From Galbitalea sp036271875 (GTDB lineage: Bacteria; Actinomycetota; Actinomycetes; Actinomycetales; Microbacteriaceae): DNA of 64,000 nt. The position numbers and the translations under genes were made by a program. Positions 10,125 to 18,745 of this stretch are shown here, one piece after another; the first letter of the stretch is position 1, and every line of letters starts with the position of its first letter. The notes under the pieces were generated by a model, which saw nothing but the letters and a program-made list of their open reading frames with translations, ran no database searches and was not told the DNA's origin. The stretch covers positions 1 through 64,000 of the forward strand of contig DATAZU010000041.1 in the NCBI GenBank assembly GCA_036271875.1, written 5' to 3'.

Positions 10125-10576
10125 TTCTCGCGCCTCAGCACGGCCGCGAGCAAGCCCATGCCGCCGACCAGGGTCACGAGCAGCGGGGCCAGGAGCGGCG
10201 GCCCCATCTCCATGTTGTAGCGAAAGTTCTTGAATCCCCCGGGCTTCTGATGGATGCCCCGGGCGTGAAGGATTGTGCCTTGAAGACCATTCGCGACGAT
10301 GATCGCTGAAACAACGGGGAGTGTGGTCTTCGCGGCGTGCTTGCTGACAACTCCGGCGATCCCTGCGACCATGCCGAGCGGACCAAGCGCGATGGGTGCC
10401 CACATCCACTTGTTGCCGAAGCTCGCGCTGTCGTGCTCGAAGAAGATCTCTGCGGTGACCACGGCAGCCCCGACGGCGGTGAGCCCGGATAAGCTTCGCT
10501 CGAACCGACCCGTTCGCACGTCGCGGCGCGCGATGATCGCGGCCTCAAGTAACTTCGCACTCCTCCGTCTACCCAC
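10121..10576 (-). CDS. Small four-helix membrane protein
   Basis: A 151-residue protein with four hydrophobic segments (around SGLTAVGAAVVTAEIFF, WMWAPIALGPLGMVAGIAGV, TTLPVVSAIIVANGLQG and LAPLLVTLVGGMGLLAAVL). The N terminus is basic (VGRRRSAKLL). I do not recognise a named family. Its position directly before the subunit 3 and GMC genes, with a 4-nt overlap, suggests that it anchors or accepts electrons from that dehydrogenase, but no heme-binding motif (CxxCH or paired histidines in helices) is evident. GTG at 10576 is preceded by AGGGGG at 6 nt; the open frame further upstream overlaps the SDR gene and is not coding-like. Confidence 0.65.
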   Translation of the reverse strand: MGRRRSAKLLEAAIIARRDVRTGRFERSLSGLTAVGAAVVTAEIFFEHDSASFGNKWMWAPIALGPLGMVAGIAGVVSKHAAKTTLPVVSAIIVANGLQGTILHARGIHQKPGGFKNFRYNMEMGPPLLAPLLVTLVGGMGLLAAVLRREK

Positions 10577-10607
10577 GCGGGGCCCCCTGACAAGACATCC
10601 CCGGCCC

Positions 10608-11504
10608 CTAGTGAAGAATAGTTCCGCCGGTGACCGCGATCGTCTCCCCGGTGATGTAACTGGATTCCTGCGATGCCAGGAATACAAATGCCGGCGCTAG
10701 TTCAGCCGGTTGCCCGGGTCGACCCATGGGCGCCTCCGATCCGAAGCTCTCAATCTTCTGGTTCGGAACGGACGACGGCTGCAACGGTGTCCATACCGGG
10801 CCGGGCGCGACGCCGTTGACCCGGATGCCCTTGTCGATCAGCTGCTCGGACATCCCTCGCGTCCAATTCACAATCCCGGCTTTCGAGACGGCGTACTCGA
10901 TCAACTGGGGGGATGCCTTGAAGCCCTGTTGGGATGACGTAGTAATGATGGATGCGCCAGGCATCAGATGCGGAAGCGCCGCCTTGGTGATCCAGAACAG
11001 AGGGTAGAGATTCGTCTTCAGCACCTCATCGAAGGTGGAGCTGTCGAAGTCCTCGATGCTGGCGATCGTCGGCATTATTCCGGCGACGAAGGCGACGACA
11101 TCTAACCCACCGAGTTGAGAAACCGCGCTTTCGACAAGCCTGGCGCTGAATCCTTCTTTTCGCAGGTCCCCGGGAATGACAGCCACCGTACGACCGGCCA
11201 GGGTGATGAGATCGGCTACCTCGTTGCCCTGATCCGCTTCATCGGGCAGGAAGGTGATTGCGACATCCGCGCCCTCGCGCGCGAACGCGATGGCGACTGC
11301 GCGGCCGATGCCCGAGTCAGCACCGGTGACCAGCGCTCGGCGGCCCACCAACCTTCCGCCGCCGACATAGGAGTCTTCGCCATGATCTGGGCGCGGGTTC
11401 ATCTCGTGGATGGTCCCCGGAGAGTCCTGTTGCTGCGCCGGGAACGGCGGGCGGGGGTATTCCGTGGTCGGGTCCTGAGGTGCGTACACGTTGTGGGTGG
11501 CCAT
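10608..11504 (-). CDS. Short-chain dehydrogenase (YghA/GSP39 type)
   Basis: A 298-residue NAD(P)-dependent short-chain dehydrogenase of the extended N-terminus type seen in general stress protein 39 and E. coli YghA. After a proline-rich leader with YPRPPFPAQQQ come the cofactor motif TGADSGIGRA, the NxAG-like strand end VAFVAGI, catalytic Ser in ITTSSQQG and the YAVSK tyrosine/lysine pair. Members reduce or oxidise sugars and aldehydes; the exact substrate is unknown. It is the first gene of the minus-strand dehydrogenase operon and begins 7 nt after a TAATCT hexamer, fitting a leaderless transcript. It is read divergently from another SDR gene 143 bp away. Confidence 0.88.
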   Translation of the reverse strand: MATHNVYAPQDPTTEYPRPPFPAQQQDSPGTIHEMNPRPDHGEDSYVGGGRLVGRRALVTGADSGIGRAVAIAFAREGADVAITFLPDEADQGNEVADLITLAGRTVAVIPGDLRKEGFSARLVESAVSQLGGLDVVAFVAGIMPTIASIEDFDSSTFDEVLKTNLYPLFWITKAALPHLMPGASIITTSSQQGFKASPQLIEYAVSKAGIVNWTRGMSEQLIDKGIRVNGVAPGPVWTPLQPSSVPNQKIESFGSEAPMGRPGQPAELAPAFVFLASQESSYITGETIAVTGGTILH

Positions 11505-11511
11505 GCCTCTC

Positions 11512-11517
11512 AGATTA
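11512..11517 (-). promoter_or_regulatory. Leaderless -10 hexamer for SDR operon
   Basis: TAATCT on the minus strand lies 7 nt before the ATG at 11504. This is the spacing expected when transcription begins at the start codon. Confidence 0.45.
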
Positions 11518-11647
11518 TGCACGCGAGGAAGCCGCAAACAGGGGGTTCAGTTTTGGCCCCGACGGGACTAAGTAGGTGCCACAGTTCACAATTCCGCTTA
11601 GACGTCAAGACGTTTTGGTGGCAAGCGCGCCGGAATACTGTCACGAA

Positions 11648-12415
11648 ATGGAACTCGAACGGAAGACAATCGTCGTGACAGGCGGCAACAGCGGAATCGG
11701 CGAGGCGATCGTCCGAGCCGCAGCCAAACTCGGCGCGAACGTGGTGATCGATTTCGTCGAAGGCGCTGACAATGCACGCAAGCTGGTCGAAGACGTCCAA
11801 CGCGCGGGCGGACACGCCCTCGCGGTTGAAGCTGATGTGAGCAGGGTCGCGGACCTGCAGAAGCTGATACGCGCCGCCGTCGAGAAATTTGGTCGGCTGG
11901 ATGTCATGGTGAACAACGCTGGTATCGAGACGCGATCCTCGTTGCTCGAAACCACCGAATCGGAGTTTGACAGCACGATCGATGTCAACCTCAAGAGCGC
12001 ATTCTTCGGCACCAAGATAGCCGCCCAGCAGTTCCTCAACCAGAAGGGCGCGGGCCTTGTCATCAACATGTCATCCGTTCACGAAGACTGGCCGATGCCC
12101 GGCAACACGTCATACTGCGTTTCGAAAGGCGGCATGCGGATGCTGACCCGAACGGCCGGTGCGGAGTTGGGTCCGATGGGCATTCGCATCGTCAATGTTG
12201 CCCCTGGCGCAGTTGCGACTCCGATCAATGAGGAGACGATGAACAACCCGAAAGAGCGCAAGGCGCTCAACAAATCCATTCCGCTCCGCACAGTTGCATC
12301 CCCACAAGACATCGCCGACATTGTCGTGTTCCTTGCCTCAGATGGAGCCCGCTACATGACCGCGACGACCGTCTTCGTGGACGGGGGCATCATGCAGGGC
12401 AGTTCGGGACTCTAG
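11648..12415 (+). CDS. Short-chain dehydrogenase (glucose 1-dehydrogenase-like)
   Basis: A 255-residue classical SDR. It has the cofactor loop TGGNSGIGEAI (residues 8-18), NNAGIETRSS at the end of beta-4, catalytic Ser in INMSSVHEDWP, YCVSKGG with the catalytic Tyr and Lys, and a PGAVATPIN loop. The acidic/basic pattern after beta-2 (VVIDFVE) leaves NAD versus NADP preference open. Similar proteins are annotated as glucose 1-dehydrogenases, but that name covers many substrates. ATG at 11648 fits the family N terminus; a GTG ten codons upstream is an alternative. No operon partner: the next gene starts 77 bp downstream. Confidence 0.87.
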   Translation: MELERKTIVVTGGNSGIGEAIVRAAAKLGANVVIDFVEGADNARKLVEDVQRAGGHALAVEADVSRVADLQKLIRAAVEKFGRLDVMVNNAGIETRSSLLETTESEFDSTIDVNLKSAFFGTKIAAQQFLNQKGAGLVINMSSVHEDWPMPGNTSYCVSKGGMRMLTRTAGAELGPMGIRIVNVAPGAVATPINEETMNNPKERKALNKSIPLRTVASPQDIADIVVFLASDGARYMTATTVFVDGGIMQGSSGL

Positions 12416-12492
12416 CGCACGAGGTCCCGCAACCGTCAAGGCCGCGGGCCCGCAAGGGGTTGTTTTGACTCCGTCCGCGCGGTGGGCTGATA

Positions 12493-13164
12493 GTGATGGA
12501 TGAATCGCGCAGTATCCGAGTCGTGATCGTGCCAGGGCTGGCTGTTCGCAGCTATGCCGTGGAGGCGGCGCAAGCCCTCACCGACCGCGGCTACGTCGTC
12601 ACACTTCTTCCGGCGCCGGCATGGAGAGGCGTGCCGAAGATTTTGAAGTCGTATGGCTCGCAGCTCGCCGGGCGCCTCGACCGAGCCGGTGAACCAGTGG
12701 ACCTGCTCGTCGGCCTCTCGGTCGGCACTCAAGCGGCAGCTATCGCGGCCGTGCACAGCGCGACCGTGAAGCGCCTGATGCTGGTCAGTTGCATGGTCGA
12801 CCCCGGAGATCGCACCGTTCCGCGACTGCTGTCCGCGTGGTTGTTTCGCAAGCAGGAGGGTGAGCGCAGTTTCGCGGCCCAGTTCGGCGACTGGGCGAAA
12901 GCTGGTATTCCGCGCGTACTAGCGGGCTTCCTGTCAGCGATCAAGCTCCACCTCGAAGACGTGTTGCCTGCATTCGACGGAGAACTCACCATCGTGCAGC
13001 CAGACGGCAACGCGCTGAGCACAACGGGATACTCCGAGGAGCTCGCGCGTAGCAACCACGGACGCTTCATCCTGATGCCGGAGGCCGCCCACTCATGGCC
13101 AGTCGGGGATTCGGCGAGGTTCGTCGATCTTGTCGACCAATTGACGGTGGGCGAGCAGCGGTGA
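12493..13164 (+). CDS. Alpha/beta hydrolase
   Basis: A 223-residue protein with an alpha/beta hydrolase core. VVIVPGLAVRSY forms the first strand and oxyanion region, VGLSVGTQA is the nucleophile elbow (Ser in GxSxG), and AAHSWPVG near the C terminus supplies the catalytic histidine. A TIVQPDGN strand with the acid lies before it. The product is short for the fold, with a small lid region. Its stop overlaps the GTG start of the next gene by 4 nt, so it is coupled to that unknown protein. The natural ester or amide substrate cannot be inferred. GTG 12493 or ATG 12496 are alternative starts. Confidence 0.8.
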   Translation: MMDESRSIRVVIVPGLAVRSYAVEAAQALTDRGYVVTLLPAPAWRGVPKILKSYGSQLAGRLDRAGEPVDLLVGLSVGTQAAAIAAVHSATVKRLMLVSCMVDPGDRTVPRLLSAWLFRKQEGERSFAAQFGDWAKAGIPRVLAGFLSAIKLHLEDVLPAFDGELTIVQPDGNALSTTGYSEELARSNHGRFILMPEAAHSWPVGDSARFVDLVDQLTVGEQR

Positions 13165-14498
13165 GTCTCGATCCGAAGGATGTCGTCGCCTCGTTCGATT
13201 CCGCGAGTGTGCTGCACGCGGCGACAGTTGCGGGCCTCCAGCGCCGGATGTTCGGACATCTTGGCCAGTCGCAATTGCTCGGCACAGGCGTGCGAATGCT
13301 CGGTCGTTTGCCTTGGCCGATCGTGAAGGTCGTGTACGCACGTTTCGGCGGCTCCGAAGGTGTCGATCCAGGCAGACTCGGCGACATCGACATGCAACGA
13401 GTCGCGGCATCCTTCGCCGACGCGTACCCGATGGCGAGGTATCCGGCAGCGTTTATCGGCGCAAGCAACGGCGCCCTGATGGAACTCGCGACGGCCATGC
13501 AGGTGCCGTGGCTTCCCGGCACAGTGCTTGTCCCCGTGCATCGCGTAGGCAAAGCTGATCGGCCGGACGACGCCCTCGACTTCGGCCGATTGGTTGGCCC
13601 GCGGCTTCTCGACGCCAATCCGGACATCGTCCTTCACCAGATGCACGACTCGGCGCAGGATGCGCTCATGGTTGCGCGGATGACCTACTTCCGTACTAAG
13701 TGGAGCGCGCTGCCTGCCAGCTACGAGCGGTTCCTTGAGCGACAGCTCGCGCCCGGCGCACCAATTTTCCTCGTTAACGACGAGTCGACGTGGAAAGTCA
13801 CCCGGCTGAACGAGCGTCACGTCTTCCAGTCCGGCGGACATGGCGGGCTCGAGCCGGACGACTACCTCGCGATGCCGCACACCCCGGCAGCAAACGATGT
13901 CGCACCGGAAGCGGAGTGGGGATCGGATCCGTCCTTCGCTCGCGCCGTTCGCAAGTGGGCTGTCGCGAACGGGCATCCGCTCGTTGAGGTGCGGCTCGAC
14001 GGGCCGCAGGAGGCGGCGCATCCTGTCGCCCAAGTGCTGCGATCGTGGACGCGTGATCGCGGCGGCGCAGCAGACCGCCTCATCGTTCCATCGTTCGTGC
14101 TCGGAGATGCCTGGCGCACAATCGACCTCGGGCTGGTTCCGTTCTGGACATACTTCGGCGTGCAGTCCGCCGTCGACTCTCTCCGGTTTCACCTCGAGCA
14201 CTCCGATCCATACCGTCAGGTGAACGTGCTGATCTTCCAGCACGGCGCAGAATCACCAGGCGTCGCGTATCCGGAAGACTTCGAGTGGGTTGTCAGCCAG
14301 AGCGGTGCCGAACCGCGGACGATCGCGCTGCGCACAGACATCTCGCCGCGCGACATCGGCGCAATGGGCCGATATAACTCGGTGCTTGCCAAAGAGCCAT
14401 CGGCAAACCTGCCGTTCCGCAGTCTCGACGTCGACACCGTCATCGAAGCGCTCGAGCACACAGTTGGCGAAGGCGGACGCACGATCGTGGCCGGGTAG
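13161..14498 (+). CDS. Conserved protein of unknown function
   Basis: A 445-residue protein I cannot assign to a named family. Around residue 105 the sequence YPAAFIGASNGALMELA looks like a hydrolase-type nucleophile elbow (GxSxG: GASNG), and the C-terminal third has Rossmann-like strands (DRLIVPSFVLGDAW, VNVLIFQHGAESPG). There is no signal peptide or clear membrane segment. It overlaps the alpha/beta hydrolase gene by 4 nt, which suggests a shared job, and its stop abuts the stop of the convergent SDR gene with no gap. A serine hydrolase-like role is a guess from the motif alone. GTG at 13161 is chosen by the overlap; the frame upstream is a shadow. Confidence 0.75.
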   Translation: MSLDPKDVVASFDSASVLHAATVAGLQRRMFGHLGQSQLLGTGVRMLGRLPWPIVKVVYARFGGSEGVDPGRLGDIDMQRVAASFADAYPMARYPAAFIGASNGALMELATAMQVPWLPGTVLVPVHRVGKADRPDDALDFGRLVGPRLLDANPDIVLHQMHDSAQDALMVARMTYFRTKWSALPASYERFLERQLAPGAPIFLVNDESTWKVTRLNERHVFQSGGHGGLEPDDYLAMPHTPAANDVAPEAEWGSDPSFARAVRKWAVANGHPLVEVRLDGPQEAAHPVAQVLRSWTRDRGGAADRLIVPSFVLGDAWRTIDLGLVPFWTYFGVQSAVDSLRFHLEHSDPYRQVNVLIFQHGAESPGVAYPEDFEWVVSQSGAEPRTIALRTDISPRDIGAMGRYNSVLAKEPSANLPFRSLDVDTVIEALEHTVGEGGRTIVAG

Positions 14499-15278
14499 TC
14501 AGATCATCGCATCCCACTGCGCGGCTTGCGCGATCTTCGTCTCTTTCACCATCGCTTCGGGACTCATCGTCCGATAGTGGTGATGCTTCTTCGGGATGAC
14601 GTCCACCATCGCGTCGATCATTTCCTGCGGATCACTCTGGACTTTCAGTGCGAGAGCCAGATCCGGCACCGGCACCATGGCCGTCTCGCTATTTCGCCAC
14701 TGATTCATGCTCTCGACACCGGTATCGTTGAAACCGGTGCGGAAGATTCCCGGGGTGATGGTGGCCACGTCGATGCCGAGCGGTTTCAGTTCGAGAGCCA
14801 TTGCTCCGGCAATCGCCTCGATCGCATGCTTGGTGGCGCTGTACGCTCCTAAAAATGGAACCGGTTGGAGTCCCGCGATGGATGAGAGCCAGAGGATCTT
14901 GCCGCGCTTGCGTTCCAGCATCGACGGCAACAATGCCTGCACGAGCTTGAGATGACCAAAGACGTTAACGTCGAACGACCGTTGCAACCTCTCGATCGGA
15001 ATGTCCGCCATCGCGCCGCTCTCCTGAATGCCGGCATTCAGCACGAGAATGTCCGTGCCCTGAGCGATAACGGCGGCGTGAGCGATGTCGATCTCATCGA
15101 GTAGATCGAGCTTGGCGACAGTCAGGTCGCTGCCTTGGGCATCCGCCGATGCGCGGAGGTCCCGAACCTGGGACCAGGTCTCGGCGGTCGCCGTGATCCT
15201 GTGGTTATCGGCGAGCGCCAACGCGACCCCGGCACCGAGTCCGCCACTTGCACCCGTGATGAAAATGTGTTTTTTGAT
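14499..15278 (-). CDS. Short-chain dehydrogenase with ATC in place of start
   Basis: A classical SDR of about 259 residues: KKHIFITGASGGLGAG is the cofactor loop, LNAGIQES follows beta-4, LWLSSIAG carries the catalytic Ser, and YSATKHA the Tyr/Lys pair. The cofactor loop is encoded upstream of the first usable start (TTG at 15221), so a shorter product would lack NAD(P) binding. Going upstream, the frame is closed by TGA after seven more codons and has no ATG, GTG or TTG. The codon where the family starts is ATC at 15278, ten nt after an AAAGGA ribosome site. Either ATC is used, the gene has lost its start, or the base call is wrong. It is convergent with the unknown gene. Confidence 0.75.
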   Translation of the reverse strand: MKKHIFITGASGGLGAGVALALADNHRITATAETWSQVRDLRASADAQGSDLTVAKLDLLDEIDIAHAAVIAQGTDILVLNAGIQESGAMADIPIERLQRSFDVNVFGHLKLVQALLPSMLERKRGKILWLSSIAGLQPVPFLGAYSATKHAIEAIAGAMALELKPLGIDVATITPGIFRTGFNDTGVESMNQWRNSETAMVPVPDLALALKVQSDPQEMIDAMVDVIPKKHHHYRTMSPEAMVKETKIAQAAQWDAMI

Positions 15279-15352
15279 AGCTCTCCATTCCTTTCAGTCT
15301 GGCCTCCAAGCCGCCGCCGTTTCCGAGAAGCTTGCTAAGTGACGGCCGGAAG

Positions 15353-16204
15353 CTAACCGGCCGATGCCTTCGCTTTTGCTGATCTCGTGGACTTCTTCGC
15401 GGTCCTAGGTTTTCCCTGCCGACGGCTCGTATCGACGCTGCGCTTGAGCGCATCCATCAGGTCAAGCACCTCGCCGCTGCCCTCCCGTTCCGACTGCTCA
15501 CCGAAAGTATCCTCGCTCGACACATCGTCGCCCTTTTTCAGCTTCGCTTCGATGAGTTGTTTCAGTTCGTCCTGGTAGTCGTCGCTGAACTTTTCCGGCG
15601 AGAAGTCGGTGGCGTACGAGTCCACGAGTTGCTCGCTCATCTTCAGTTCGGCGGCTGAAATCCGGTACTTATCCGACAACGACGGGAAGTTCGCCTCCCG
15701 TACCTCGTCATCCCACAGCAACGACTGCAACATGAGGACGTCGCCGTGCACGCGAAGTGCGCCGAGGCGGGTCTTCTGCCGTAACGCGAAATGGACGATG
15801 GCGGTGCGGTCCGTCTGCTCGAGGGTTTTGCGCAGGAGCGAGTATGCCTTCGGTGTCTTCGAGTCCGGTTCCAGAAAGTAACTGCGGTCGAACATGATCG
15901 GATTAATCTGGTCGCTCGGCACGAACTCGACCACCTCGATCTCGCGACTCTGCTCCTCCGGCAGCGTCGAGATGTCCTCGTCAGTGAGGATGACGGTTCG
16001 ATCACCTTCGTCGTACGCCTTGTCGATGTGCACGTAGTCGACGATCCGTCCGCAGACCTCGCAGCGGCGCTGGTACTTGATGCGGCCGCCATCCTTGTCG
16101 TGCACCTGGTGCAGCGGTACGTCGTGGTCTTCGGTTGCCGAGTAGACCTTCACCGGCACGTTCACCAACCCGAAGGTGATCGCGCCCTTCCAAATAGATC
16201 GCAT
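15353..16204 (-). CDS. ku: Ku protein for non-homologous end joining
   Basis: A 283-residue bacterial Ku homologue. The N terminus MRSIWKGAITFGLVNVPVKV is diagnostic; the ring-forming core extends to about residue 230, and the C-terminal tail is Lys/Arg-rich (after RRQGKPRTAKK), as in actinobacterial Ku proteins where the tail helps DNA binding and LigD recruitment. A CEVCG pair is also present near residue 47. Ku homodimers encircle broken DNA ends and bring in LigD. The gene is read divergently from the ligD genes across 74 bp, the standard arrangement, so a shared regulatory region is likely. Confidence 0.96.
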   Translation of the reverse strand: MRSIWKGAITFGLVNVPVKVYSATEDHDVPLHQVHDKDGGRIKYQRRCEVCGRIVDYVHIDKAYDEGDRTVILTDEDISTLPEEQSREIEVVEFVPSDQINPIMFDRSYFLEPDSKTPKAYSLLRKTLEQTDRTAIVHFALRQKTRLGALRVHGDVLMLQSLLWDDEVREANFPSLSDKYRISAAELKMSEQLVDSYATDFSPEKFSDDYQDELKQLIEAKLKKGDDVSSEDTFGEQSEREGSGEVLDLMDALKRSVDTSRRQGKPRTAKKSTRSAKAKASAG

Positions 16205-16278
16205 GATTCCATCGACCCACCCTGGCGAACGGACGTCAAGGGGTGGCCTTGCCGACGATGGCGTGGCAGAAGTGAAGT

Positions 16279-17649
16279 ATGGCTACTTCCAAGAGCAACC
16301 GCGACCAGACGGTGTCGGTGGGCGGCCACCGGATCACCCTGACCAACCTGGACAAAGTCCTGTACCCGCAAACCGGGACGACCAAGGGCGACGTGCTGAA
16401 CTATTACGCGGCCGTCGCCGAGGTCATGATCCCGCACGTGCGAGGTCGAGCCGCGACGCGCAAGCGCTGGCCTGATGGAGTCGGCACCGAGAAAAAGCCA
16501 GGCATGGTGTTCTTCCAGAAGAATCTCGAAGACTCCGCGCCGAGCTGGGTGAAGCGCGGGATCATCCACCACAAGGACCACACCAACGAATACCCGCTGG
16601 TCAACGACCTGGCGACACTCACCTGGCTCGGACAGATCGCCGCGCTCGAGATCCACGTGCCGCAGTGGCGGTTCGGACGCAACAGCCAGCCCGCAAATCC
16701 CGATCGGCTGGTTCTCGATCTCGACCCGGGGTCCGGGATCGGACTGCAAGAGTGCTCGGAGGTCGCGCGAATTGCCCGCGAGATCCTGCAGGGGATGGGA
16801 CTCGATCCGATGCCCGTGACCAGCGGATCCAAGGGCATCCATCTCTACACCGCACTGGATGGCAAGCAGACGACGGATGAGGTTTCCCGGGTCGCGCACG
16901 AACTCGCCCGCTCGCTGGAAGCTGACCACCCCGACCTCGTCGTCAGCGACATGAAGAAGTCGATCAGGGCCGGAAAAGTATTCGTGGACTGGAGCCAGAA
17001 CAGCGGTAACAAGACCACGATCGCCCCGTTCTCCCTGCGGGGACGGATGCGACCAACGGTCGCAGCGCCACGCACCTGGAAGGAGCTCGAGTCCCCGACC
17101 CTCGCCCATCTGGAATTCGAGGAGGTGATGAAGCGCGTGAAAAAGCGAGGCGACATCCTGGGCGGAATCGATCGGCTGGCCGAATACCGCGGCAAGCGCG
17201 ATCCCGCCAGAACGCCCGAACCAGTGCCGAAAGCACGCACCCGGAAGTCCGGAGGCGACGGCAATTCGTTCGTCATCCAGGAACACCATGCGTCTCGGCT
17301 GCACTGGGATTTCCGCCTCGAACACGATGGCGTTCTGGTTAGCTGGGCGCTCCCTAAGGGCGTGCCAACCGACTACAAGCAGAATCACCTCGCCGTGCAA
17401 ACCGAGGATCATCCACTCGACTACGGCTCCTTCGAGGGCGATATTCCGAAGGGCGAGTATGGCGGCGGCCATGTTGACATCTGGGACACCGGCACCTACG
17501 AACTCGAGAAGTGGCGCGATGGCAGCGAGGTGATCGCCACCCTCCACGGAACGAAGAGGGGCACCCACAAATACGCGCTCATCCACACGGGTGGCGATGG
17601 CAAGGATGATCAGAACTGGCTCATCCACCTGATGAAGGATCAGCCGTGA
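16279..17649 (+). CDS. ligD: LigD polymerase and phosphoesterase domains
   Basis: A 456-residue protein with two NHEJ domains. Residues about 10-290 are the archaeo-eukaryotic primase-like POL domain: LTNLDKVLYP opens it, LVLDLDPGSG provides the catalytic aspartates, and TSGSKGIHLY the nucleotide-binding strand. Residues about 325-450 are the 3'-phosphoesterase domain, with FVIQEHHASRLHWDFRLE and SWALPKG holding its His/Asp/Arg site. This is the POL-PE part of the POL-PE-LIG order known from Mycobacterium LigD. The ligase domain is encoded by a separate ORF 19 nt downstream in another frame, so the protein is either naturally split or broken by an indel near 17645. It trims and fills ends held by Ku. 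Confidence 0.93.
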   Translation: MATSKSNRDQTVSVGGHRITLTNLDKVLYPQTGTTKGDVLNYYAAVAEVMIPHVRGRAATRKRWPDGVGTEKKPGMVFFQKNLEDSAPSWVKRGIIHHKDHTNEYPLVNDLATLTWLGQIAALEIHVPQWRFGRNSQPANPDRLVLDLDPGSGIGLQECSEVARIAREILQGMGLDPMPVTSGSKGIHLYTALDGKQTTDEVSRVAHELARSLEADHPDLVVSDMKKSIRAGKVFVDWSQNSGNKTTIAPFSLRGRMRPTVAAPRTWKELESPTLAHLEFEEVMKRVKKRGDILGGIDRLAEYRGKRDPARTPEPVPKARTRKSGGDGNSFVIQEHHASRLHWDFRLEHDGVLVSWALPKGVPTDYKQNHLAVQTEDHPLDYGSFEGDIPKGEYGGGHVDIWDTGTYELEKWRDGSEVIATLHGTKRGTHKYALIHTGGDGKDDQNWLIHLMKDQP

Positions 17650-17668
17650 GACGGACGAGGCGACCGTT

Positions 17669-18664
17669 ATGAGCGAGGCCGACTCCACGGTCTCGCCGAT
17701 GCTCGCCACGCTCGGGTCTGCGGCCGACATCGATGAGACCACCGATGACTGGGCCTTCGAGATGAAGTGGGATGGCATCCGCGCGGTCGCCACGGTTCGA
17801 GACGGTGCCATCACACTGGCGACCCGCAACGGCAAGGATACGACGGCCACCTACCCGGAGTTGTCCGAGCTTGGTTCGCGAACAAACCAGCACGAGGTCG
17901 TAGTCGATGGCGAAATCGTTGCGCTCAACAAGCACGGTCGACCCGATTTCGGGCTGCTCCAGCAGCGAATGGGGTTGACCCGCAAATCGGACGTCAAGCC
18001 TTCGGCTCGCAAGGTCCCCGTGCAGTATCTGGTCTTCGACATCCTCTCCATCGACGGCCGTTCGACGATCGACGACTCGTACGACGATCGTCGTTCCGTG
18101 CTGGAAAAGACAGTCCAGCCGGCGGCCCACATCCAGGTCCCGGACGTCTTCCAGGGCGACCTCGCGGCGGCGTTCGCTTCTAGCGCGAAGCTGGGGCTCG
18201 AGGGCGTCATGGCCAAACGACGTGACAGCGCCTATTCGATCGGACGCCGGTCGCGCGCGTGGGTCAAAATCAAACACCGCAAGACGCAGGAGGTGGTGAT
18301 CGCCGGCTGGCGACCGGGCAACGGACGACGCGCCGAGGGGATCGGCTCACTGCTCATGGGGGTTCCGGATGCCATAGGCCTGCGCTACGTCGGCCGCGTG
18401 GGGACCGGCTTCCGCGACCGCGACCTGAACGATATTGCCGAACGCCTGCGGCCGCTCGCCCGTGCGACCTCACCACTCCACGACGTTCCGTCGGCGGACG
18501 CCCGCGACGCGCACTGGGTCACGCCGACGCTCATTGGCGAAGTCGAGTTCGCCGAGTGGACCAGGGATGACCGCCTCCGCCAACCCAGCTGGCGCGGCTG
18601 GCGCCCAGACAAAGATGCCGACCAGGTGCAACGGGAGATCCCGCCGCCCTGGCATCGTTCTTAG
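17669..18664 (+). CDS. LigD ATP-dependent DNA ligase domain
   Basis: A 331-residue ATP-dependent DNA ligase. The nucleotidyl lysine is in EMKWDGIRA (K33); further nucleotidyltransferase motifs are VVDGEIVAL, QYLVFDIL, LEGVMAKR and WVKIKH, followed by an OB-fold segment with LRYVGRVGTGF. It corresponds to the C-terminal third of single-chain LigD. The ATG has GAGG 8 nt upstream, so it can be translated on its own by reinitiation after the POL-PE stop. The codons before the ATG in this frame (reading SRETDEATV) look like a normal linker, which hints that both ORFs once formed one chain. It seals nicks after end processing. Confidence 0.92.
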   Translation: MSEADSTVSPMLATLGSAADIDETTDDWAFEMKWDGIRAVATVRDGAITLATRNGKDTTATYPELSELGSRTNQHEVVVDGEIVALNKHGRPDFGLLQQRMGLTRKSDVKPSARKVPVQYLVFDILSIDGRSTIDDSYDDRRSVLEKTVQPAAHIQVPDVFQGDLAAAFASSAKLGLEGVMAKRRDSAYSIGRRSRAWVKIKHRKTQEVVIAGWRPGNGRRAEGIGSLLMGVPDAIGLRYVGRVGTGFRDRDLNDIAERLRPLARATSPLHDVPSADARDAHWVTPTLIGEVEFAEWTRDDRLRQPSWRGWRPDKDADQVQREIPPPWHRS

Positions 18665-18745
18665 GCACGACGCCCGACCAAACACGGCGCGGCGCTTGCC
18701 TGCACCCGACTCTCTGCTCCAACCATCGAGCCGCGCGATGATCCT

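Noticed and set aside
12729..14243. 504-codon minus-strand frame
   Set aside because: Antisense to the hydrolase/unknown gene pair, with no recognisable domain and atypical composition.
16162..17850. 562-codon minus-strand frame opposite ligD
   Set aside because: Lies opposite clear POL and PE domains; no motif, so a shadow.
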